Assembly: GCF_014649775.1 (NCBI RefSeq) | Contig: NZ_BMTR01000003.1 | Location: forward strand, 186,001-250,000 | Reading direction: 5' to 3' | Source: Streptomyces longisporoflavus | GTDB taxonomy: Bacteria > Actinomycetota > Actinomycetes > Streptomycetales > Streptomycetaceae | Length of the DNA stretch: 64,000 nt | The notes under the pieces: generated by a model | The model's database searches: none | Seen by the model: the letters and a program-made list of their open reading frames with translations, nothing else | Told to the model about the DNA's origin: nothing | Shown here: one piece after another, positions 59,573-64,000 of the stretch | Numbering within the stretch: the first letter of the stretch is position 1 | Layout: the number at the start of each line of letters is the position of its first letter | Program-made: the position numbers and the translations under genes

Positions 59573-60244
59573 CTAACCCCCCGGCACCACGAGCCCCGTC
59601 TCGTACGCGCAGATCACCGCCTGCACCCGGTCCCGCAGCCCCAGCTTCGACAGGACGTTGCTGACATGGGTCTTCACCGTGTGGTCGCTGACCACGAACG
59701 ACGCCGCGATCTCCGCGTTGGAAAGACCCCGCGCGAGGAGCCGCAGCGTCTCCTCCTCGCGGGCGGTGAGGACCGCGAGGCGTTCGGAGGGCGACACGTC
59801 GGGCGCGTCGGACTCCGTGCGGCGGCGCCGGACCACATCCGCCACCAGGCGCCGGGTCACCGAGGGCGCGAGCAGGGAATCGCCGGCCGCGACCACCCGC
59901 ACCGCGTGCACCAGGTCGTCCCTGCGGACGTCCTTGAGCAGGAAGCCGCTCGCGCCCGCGTACAGCGCCTCGTAGACGTACTCGTCGTGGTCGAACGTGG
60001 TCAGCATGATCACCCGGCAGCTGGACTGCGCGCACACCCGGCGGGCCGCCTCGATGCCGTCCATACCCGGCATGCGGATGTCCAGGAGTACGACGTCGGG
60101 GCCGTGCCGCAGGACCGCGGCCACCGCCTGCGCGCCGTCACCCGCCTCCGCCACCACCTCGATGTCGGGCTGCGCCTCAAGGATCATGGAGAAGCCGCTG
60201 CGTACCAGCTCCTGATCGTCGGCGACCGCCACCCGGATGCTCAT
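59573..60244 (-). CDS. LuxR/NarL-family response regulator
   Basis: 223 residues from the ATG at 60244. Receiver: IRVAVADDQELVRSGFSMIL, DVVLLDIRMPGMDG (phospho-Asp), VIMLTTFDHD, FLLKDVRRDD. LuxR HTH: LTAREEETLRLLARGLSNAEIAASFVVSDHTVKTHVSNVLSKL. Partner of the kinase encoded upstream, whose frame runs 68 bases into this gene. Last codons are copied into the downstream repeats. Confidence 0.95.
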   Translation of the reverse strand: MSIRVAVADDQELVRSGFSMILEAQPDIEVVAEAGDGAQAVAAVLRHGPDVVLLDIRMPGMDGIEAARRVCAQSSCRVIMLTTFDHDEYVYEALYAGASGFLLKDVRRDDLVHAVRVVAAGDSLLAPSVTRRLVADVVRRRRTESDAPDVSPSERLAVLTAREEETLRLLARGLSNAEIAASFVVSDHTVKTHVSNVLSKLGLRDRVQAVICAYETGLVVPGG

Positions 60245-61430
60245 CACCCCAGGATGCCGTGGGCAGCCGTACGGCGACACAGAATCCACCGTCGTTCCCG
60301 TTCCCGTTCCCGTTCCCGTTGCCGGCTTCGGCCGTGCCACCGCAGGCGGCGGCGCGTTCACGGATGCCGACGAGCCCGTGGCCGGTGTGCTGCGGGGCGA
60401 GGAGCCCGACTCCGTCGTCCTGGACCCGTATCCGCAGCTCGTCGGCGAGCCAGTCGAGCCGGACGGTCGCCTGCGTCGCCCGCGCGTGCTTGACGCAGTT
60501 GGTCAGCGCCTCCTGGACGATGCGGTACGCGGCCACCTCGACGTACGGCGGCAGCGGGCGCGGCTGTCCCGTCTGCGCGAGACCGACGCGCAGACCCGTC
60601 CGTTCGACGAGCCCGGTGAGTTCCGGGAGCGCGGCGAGGGTCGGCTGCGGGTCGCGCCCGTCGGGGGCGGACGGCTCTCTCAGTACGCCGAGGATCCGCC
60701 GGAGCTGCACCATCGCGTCGCGCCCGGCGTCCGCTATCGCGTCGAACGCTCCCACCGCGCGGTCCGGGTCGCTGCGCACGACCACGGGGCCCGCCTCCGC
60801 CTGGACCACCATCAGGCTCACCGCGTGGGCGAGGATGTCGTGCATGTCGCGGGCGATCCTGGACCGCTCCTGGCTGACCGCGCGCGCCGTCTCGGTGGCA
60901 CGCTCCCGCTCCAGACGCCGGGCCCGGTCCTCCAGGGCCACGGCGTACGCGCGCTGCACGCGGGCGAAGGCGCCGAGTGCGTACGCGCTGATGAGGCTGA
61001 TCAGGTGGAACGGGTACTCGTACGGTTCGGCGTGCTCCTTGAGGGCCATGGTGACGGCGGCCCCCGTCAGCCACCCGGCGAGCATGAGACGCCGTTTCAG
61101 GGGTGTGCTCAGGGCGGCCACGGTGTAGAGGGCGACCATGCCGCCGAAGCAGACGTCGGGCGGCGGCCGGTGGTAGAGCGCCATGGCGGGCGTGAAGACG
61201 GCGATCGCCGCGGCGCAGGCGAAGGGCGCGCGGCGCCGCCAGATCAGCGGTACCGCGGTGCCGGCGCCCAGGAGGAAACCGCCGGGGCTCAGCGGGTCGC
61301 CTCCCTCGTCGGGGAAGAGGAACTGGAGCGAGACGGCGAAGAGCACCACGGCGGCGAGCGCGGCGTCCATGACATAGGGGCGGGGGCGGATGGCGCGCAG
61401 CCGGGACAGCGCGAGCGGGGCACGTCGCAT
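60177..61430 (-). CDS. Sensor histidine kinase (NarL-partner type)
   Basis: 417 residues; ATG at 61430 behind GAGGAG. About five helices at the N-terminus, HisKA_3 box QERSRIARDMHDILAHAVSLMVVQ, and HATPase boxes REALTNCVKHARA-like (VQEALTNCVKHARA) and DDGVGLLAPQHTGHGLVGIRERAAACGG. A hexanucleotide repeat gives a run of Gly-Asn pairs just before FCVAVRLP, where such kinases usually stop. The frame continues ~27 residues, overlapping the response regulator by 68 bases, a possible frameshift oddity. Confidence 0.9.
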   Translation of the reverse strand: MRRAPLALSRLRAIRPRPYVMDAALAAVVLFAVSLQFLFPDEGGDPLSPGGFLLGAGTAVPLIWRRRAPFACAAAIAVFTPAMALYHRPPPDVCFGGMVALYTVAALSTPLKRRLMLAGWLTGAAVTMALKEHAEPYEYPFHLISLISAYALGAFARVQRAYAVALEDRARRLERERATETARAVSQERSRIARDMHDILAHAVSLMVVQAEAGPVVVRSDPDRAVGAFDAIADAGRDAMVQLRRILGVLREPSAPDGRDPQPTLAALPELTGLVERTGLRVGLAQTGQPRPLPPYVEVAAYRIVQEALTNCVKHARATQATVRLDWLADELRIRVQDDGVGLLAPQHTGHGLVGIRERAAACGGTAEAGNGNGNGNGNDGGFCVAVRLPTASWGDEHPGGGRRRSGAGTQRLLHDP

Positions 61431-61655
61431 CGGAGGGCTCCTCGGGGCAGGAGGCCGTGCCAGTATCGCGGCGCCCCGGCGGCACTGTCCTCACCGGTAC
61501 GGGGGATATCCGGGCCCACGCCTCCAGGCCCGCCACCCCGCGACCCCAGGCCCGCCACCCCGGCCCCGCGCCTCCAGGCCCGCGCCTACAGGCCCGCCAC
61601 CCTGGGCCCCGCGACCCCAGGCCCCACGCCCCGCCACCCCGGACTCCTCGGAAAC
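61431..61655. repeat. Degenerate CCAGGCCCGCCACCCCG repeats
   Basis: About 225 bases without a gene. From 61518 to 61642 a C-rich degenerate repeat (cores CCAGGCCCG, GCCACCCCG, GCGACCCCAGGCCC) recurs irregularly five to seven times between the kinase start and the tRNA terminator. Confidence 0.6.
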
Positions 61656-61693
61656 GAGAGAAGCCCCCTCGCTTCCGCGAGGGGGCTTCTCTC
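61656..61693 (-). terminator. tRNA-Lys terminator (second copy)
   Basis: GAGAGAAGCCCCCTCGC and GCGAGGGGGCTTCTCTC form a perfect 17-bp stem with a TTCC loop, just beyond the 3' end of the tRNA at 61700. Confidence 0.93.
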
Positions 61694-61699
61694 TAGTCG

Positions 61700-61773
61700 T
61701 GCGCCGCCAGGGACTCGAACCCCGGACCCGCTGATTAAGAGTCAGCTGCTCTAACCAACTGAGCTAGCGGCGC
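61700..61773 (-). tRNA. tRNA-Lys (CUU), second copy
   Basis: 74-nt cloverleaf identical to that at 48042; the identity extends seven bases upstream of the 5' end. Anticodon CTT, discriminator A, no encoded CCA. Confidence 0.97.
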
Positions 61774-61844
61774 CTGCTGACTCAAAAATAATACCTGGTC
61801 CCGGGGGGTGCTCGAAACCGCCGCCCGGAGCTCCCGGGCAGGCC

Positions 61845-62603
61845 CTAGATCGCGAGGGAGAGCAGCACCGGCGCCGCCTCGCGATTGAGCGTGCGGGCTG
61901 CTTCCCGCAGCCGGTGCGCGTGCTCGACCGGCAGGGAGAGCGCCAGGCAGCCGACCGCGGAGCCCGCGGTGATGGGGACGGCGGCGCAGACCGTGCCGAC
62001 CGCGTACTCCTGGAGGTCGAGGACGGGGACCGTGGCGGGCTGGGCGGCGAGACGGTTCAGCAGGACCCGCTCGTTCGTGATCGTCCGTGAGGTGAGGCGG
62101 GCCATCTTGTGCCGCGAGAGATGGTCCCTGCGTCCGTTCAGGTCGAGCTGGGTCAGCAGGCTCTTGCCGACCGCGCTGGCGTGCGCGGAGGAGCGGAAGT
62201 CGACCCATTCGTTGACCTTCGGGGTGCGGGGGCCGTCCGCGCAGCCGGTGATCTTGATTTCGCCGTCTTCGTACCGGCTGATGTAGACAGCCGCGCCGAG
62301 CGTGTCGCGCAGCCCGTCGAGCGTCGCCTTGAGCTTGTCGCGCAGTGCCTCCCCGCGGCCCTCGGCGGAGCCCAGGCGCTTGAGGGTGGCGCCGGTCACA
62401 TACGCGCCGTCGGCCGTCCGGTCGACGTACGCCTCACGGCGGAGCATGCGCAGCAGGGCGGTGAGCCGGGGTGAGGGGAGCTTGGTCTGGCGGGCCAGCT
62501 CGGCTTCGGTGACGCCGGTGTCGTGCCGGGCGACGATTTCGAGCACCCGCAGGGCACTCTGTACCGAGTGCTGCGGCGTGGTCGGATCGTGCTTCAGCGC
62601 CAC
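61845..62603 (-). CDS. IclR-family transcriptional regulator
   Basis: 252 residues; ATG start. N-terminal winged HTH (SVQSALRVLEIVARHDTGVTEAELARQTKLPSPRLTALLRML) and IclR effector domain (AAVYISRYEDGEIKITGCADGPRTPKVNEWVDFRSSAHASAVGKSLL, VCAAVPI, VGCLALSLPVEHAHRL). It lies downstream of the ehu-type transporter genes on the same strand (194-base gap) and may regulate them. A 14-bp palindrome sits in that gap. Confidence 0.93.
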   Translation of the reverse strand: MALKHDPTTPQHSVQSALRVLEIVARHDTGVTEAELARQTKLPSPRLTALLRMLRREAYVDRTADGAYVTGATLKRLGSAEGRGEALRDKLKATLDGLRDTLGAAVYISRYEDGEIKITGCADGPRTPKVNEWVDFRSSAHASAVGKSLLTQLDLNGRRDHLSRHKMARLTSRTITNERVLLNRLAAQPATVPVLDLQEYAVGTVCAAVPITAGSAVGCLALSLPVEHAHRLREAARTLNREAAPVLLSLAI

Positions 62604-62732
62604 GGCTTCCCCCTGCGTGGAACGGTTCCGGACAGCTGGGCTCCGTCCACGATAGCCGCCAAGAGGCCCATTGGGAGCGGCTGTTGACGAGAATGTGGCG
62701 CGCCCCGGCTCTGTCAGCAGGAACGCGCCACT

Positions 62733-62746
62733 CTGGCATATGCCAG
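62733..62746 (+). promoter_or_regulatory. 14-bp perfect palindrome upstream of the IclR gene
   Basis: CTGGCATATGCCAG is a perfect palindrome in the 194-base gap between ehuA and the IclR gene, 130 bases before the IclR start. A second inverted repeat (GTGGCGCG at 62695-62702 / CGCGCCAC at 62724-62731) is adjacent. Probably an operator, perhaps autoregulatory. Confidence 0.45.
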
Positions 62747-62797
62747 CGTCATCACCCGGTTTAACGGGGCCGAGTCGTCATACGCCGTCACACGTCG

Positions 62798-63613
62798 TCA
62801 CAGGACCGCGCTGAGGAACTCCCGTGTCCGCTCGTGCTCGGGCTCGGTGAAGATCTTCTCCGGGGTGCCGGCCTCGATGACCCGGCCCGAGTCGAACATC
62901 AGGACCTGATCCGAGATGTCACGCGCGAAGTTCATCTCGTGGGTCACGCAGAGCATGGTGATGTCCGTGGTGTGCGCGATGTCCCTGAGGACGTCCAGGA
63001 CACCCGCCACCAACTCGGGGTCGAGCGCGGAGGTGACCTCGTCCAGGAGCAGCACCTGCGGGCGCATCGCGAGGGCGCGCGCGATGGCGACGCGCTGCTG
63101 CTGACCGCCGGAGAGCTGGCTCGGGTACTTGTCGATGTGCTCGGTCAGCCCGACCAGTTCGAGCAGCTCGCGGGCCCGCTGCTCGGCCTCGTCCTTGGAC
63201 AGGCCGAGCACCTGGACCGGCGCCTCGGTGATGTTGCGCAGGACCTTCATGTTCGGGAAGAGGTTGAACTGCTGGAAGACCATCCCGATGTTCTTGCGGA
63301 CCTCGCGGGTGTACTTCTCGCTCGCCGGCACGAGCTTGCCGTTCTTCGTCTCGTGCGTGAGGTACTCGCCGCCGACCTTGATCGTGCCCTCTTCGGGCTT
63401 CATCAGGGTCATCAGGAGGCGCAGGATCGTCGTCTTGCCGGACCCCGAAGGGCCGATGAGCGTGACGTGCTTGCCCGACGCGACGGAGAAGTCGAGCTCG
63501 TCCAGGACCACATGGCTGCCGAAGCGCTTGGTGACCTTGTCGAAGCGGATCAGCTCGCTGCCGTCCACCGTGGGATTGACTGTTTCCTTCGAGGTGCTGC
63601 TGTCAGCGGACAA
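62798..63613 (-). CDS. ehuA: Amino acid/ectoine ABC transporter ATP-binding protein
   Basis: 271 residues if the TTG at 63613 is the start. It has GGAGCG upstream, overlaps the permease stop by 11 bases and gives the expected N-terminus (SADSSTSKETVNP); an ATG at 63658 lies inside the permease gene. Walker A LIGPSGSGKTTILRLL, Q-loop VFQQFNLFPNM, signature LSGGQQQRVAIARAL, Walker B VLLLDEVTSALDPE, H-loop VTHEMNFARD. It powers uptake of an amino acid or ectoine. Confidence 0.92.
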   Translation of the reverse strand: MSADSSTSKETVNPTVDGSELIRFDKVTKRFGSHVVLDELDFSVASGKHVTLIGPSGSGKTTILRLLMTLMKPEEGTIKVGGEYLTHETKNGKLVPASEKYTREVRKNIGMVFQQFNLFPNMKVLRNITEAPVQVLGLSKDEAEQRARELLELVGLTEHIDKYPSQLSGGQQQRVAIARALAMRPQVLLLDEVTSALDPELVAGVLDVLRDIAHTTDITMLCVTHEMNFARDISDQVLMFDSGRVIEAGTPEKIFTEPEHERTREFLSAVL

Positions 63614-64000
63614 GACGACGCTCCAAGACTCGGAGAAGAACGGAAGCCGGGTAGGCAATGACGATGAAGGCGATGCCCACGATGCTGATGGCCTCGTAGG
63701 TGAAGGTCGCCTGGGTGAATCCCTTGGCCTCGCCCAGCATGTCCAGGGCGCCGATGGCGGCGATCTGCGGGGAGTCCTTGAGCATCGACACCACGTAGTT
63801 GCCCAGCGCGGGGATCACGCGGCGGATGGCCTGCGGCAGGATGATCGCGGTCCAGGTGCGGCGCTTGGGCAGGCTGAGCGCGGTGGCCGCCTCCCACTGG
63901 CCGACGGGAACGCCTTCGATGCCCGCGCGGTACACCTCGGCGGTGTACGTCGAGTAGTGCAGGCCGAGGCCGACGATGCCCGTGGTGAGCGGCGACATCG
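63603..64000 (-). CDS. ehuD: Amino acid/ectoine ABC transporter permease (5' end outside window)
   Basis: Partial, running off the right edge. The visible C-terminal ~130 residues contain the polar-amino-acid permease EAA loop (QWEAATALSLPKRRTWTAIILPQAIRRVIPALGNYVVSMLKDSPQIAAIGALDM) and a final helix (AISIVGIAFIVIAYPASVLLRVLERRLVR). It belongs to the HisMQ-type permeases and precedes ehuA. Confidence 0.9.
   Translation of the reverse strand, partial: MSPLTTGIVGLGLHYSTYTAEVYRAGIEGVPVGQWEAATALSLPKRRTWTAIILPQAIRRVIPALGNYVVSMLKDSPQIAAIGALDMLGEAKGFTQATFTYEAISIVGIAFIVIAYPASVLLRVLERRLVR

Noticed and set aside
56973..60035. 1020-codon frame extending the MMPL gene upstream
   Set aside because: The extra 281 residues run antisense-free but out of frame through the response regulator and the repeats, are Arg/Gly/Pro-rich and have no domain; the ATG at 59192 has a strong ribosome site.

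Overview
The window is high-GC (clearly above 65%) actinobacterial DNA and almost certainly a Streptomyces chromosome. The grounds are strong G/C third-position bias, GTG starts, GGAGG-type ribosome sites, class E and F sortases, DUF397/XRE pairs, a cslA-glxA pair and an Ehu-type ABC transporter. No rRNA, CRISPR array, transposase, integrase or prophage gene was found. Two identical tRNA-Lys(CUU) genes are present, and both edges cut through genes (an SGNH hydrolase on the left, an ehuD-like permease on the right).

Layout. 1-8.5 kb: SGNH hydrolase, DUF445 membrane protein, MFS sugar-type transporter, DJ-1/AraC regulator, small membrane proteins, FAD monooxygenase and a secreted protein. 8.5-10.7 kb: a Streptomyces-type regulatory cassette (two DUF397 proteins, an XRE/DUF5753 regulator and a divergent HATPase protein). 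10.7-20.7 kb: a seven-gene leftward operon that looks like an R-M/defence system of the MORC-like-GHKL/Z1 kind. Its order is Z1 helicase, PD-(D/E)XK protein (DUF4420), GHKL ATPase, unknown 298-aa protein, DUF6339-like/C5-methylase fusion that has lost its catalytic PCQ motif, intact C5-methylase, Vsr nuclease. Nearly every junction is a short stop/start overlap. 21-30 kb: SEC-C protein, class E sortase, DUF6412, YidC, FAH hydrolase, UPF0303, Gfo/Idh dehydrogenase, ROK regulator and an LAATG-anchored surface protein that is a natural substrate for the sortase. 30.5-37.2 kb: a GntR-controlled phosphonate (2-aminoethylphosphonate-like) uptake and catabolism operon ending in a strong terminator. 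37-42 kb: HAD-IIA phosphatase, surface protein plus class F sortase, CbtA/CbtB cobalt transporter and an ANTAR regulator. 41.8-47 kb: the hyphal-tip glycan genes cslA-glxA facing a GH6 lipoprotein. 47-52.8 kb: FadR regulator, tRNA-Lys, NlpC/P60 protein, SPFH protein, P-loop kinase and an AA10 LPMO preceded by a near-consensus DasR site. 52.8-61.4 kb: AMP-dependent ligase, two separate two-component systems and an MMPL exporter. 61.6-64 kb: second tRNA-Lys, IclR regulator and the ehuD/ehuA end of an ABC operon.

Beyond the genes, the most unusual feature is a recurrent class of short decaying tandem duplications sitting on start and stop codons. Examples are a 15-unit, indel-free 17-bp array in which 12 units carry ATG or GTG at the position used as the start of the SPFH gene, hairpin-bearing ~31-bp repeats that begin on the stop codon of the LAATG gene, and small duplications over the stop codons of at least four more genes. 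I know of no description of this as a general phenomenon. The defence operon with its paired active and inactive methylases is the best candidate for a poorly characterised biological system.
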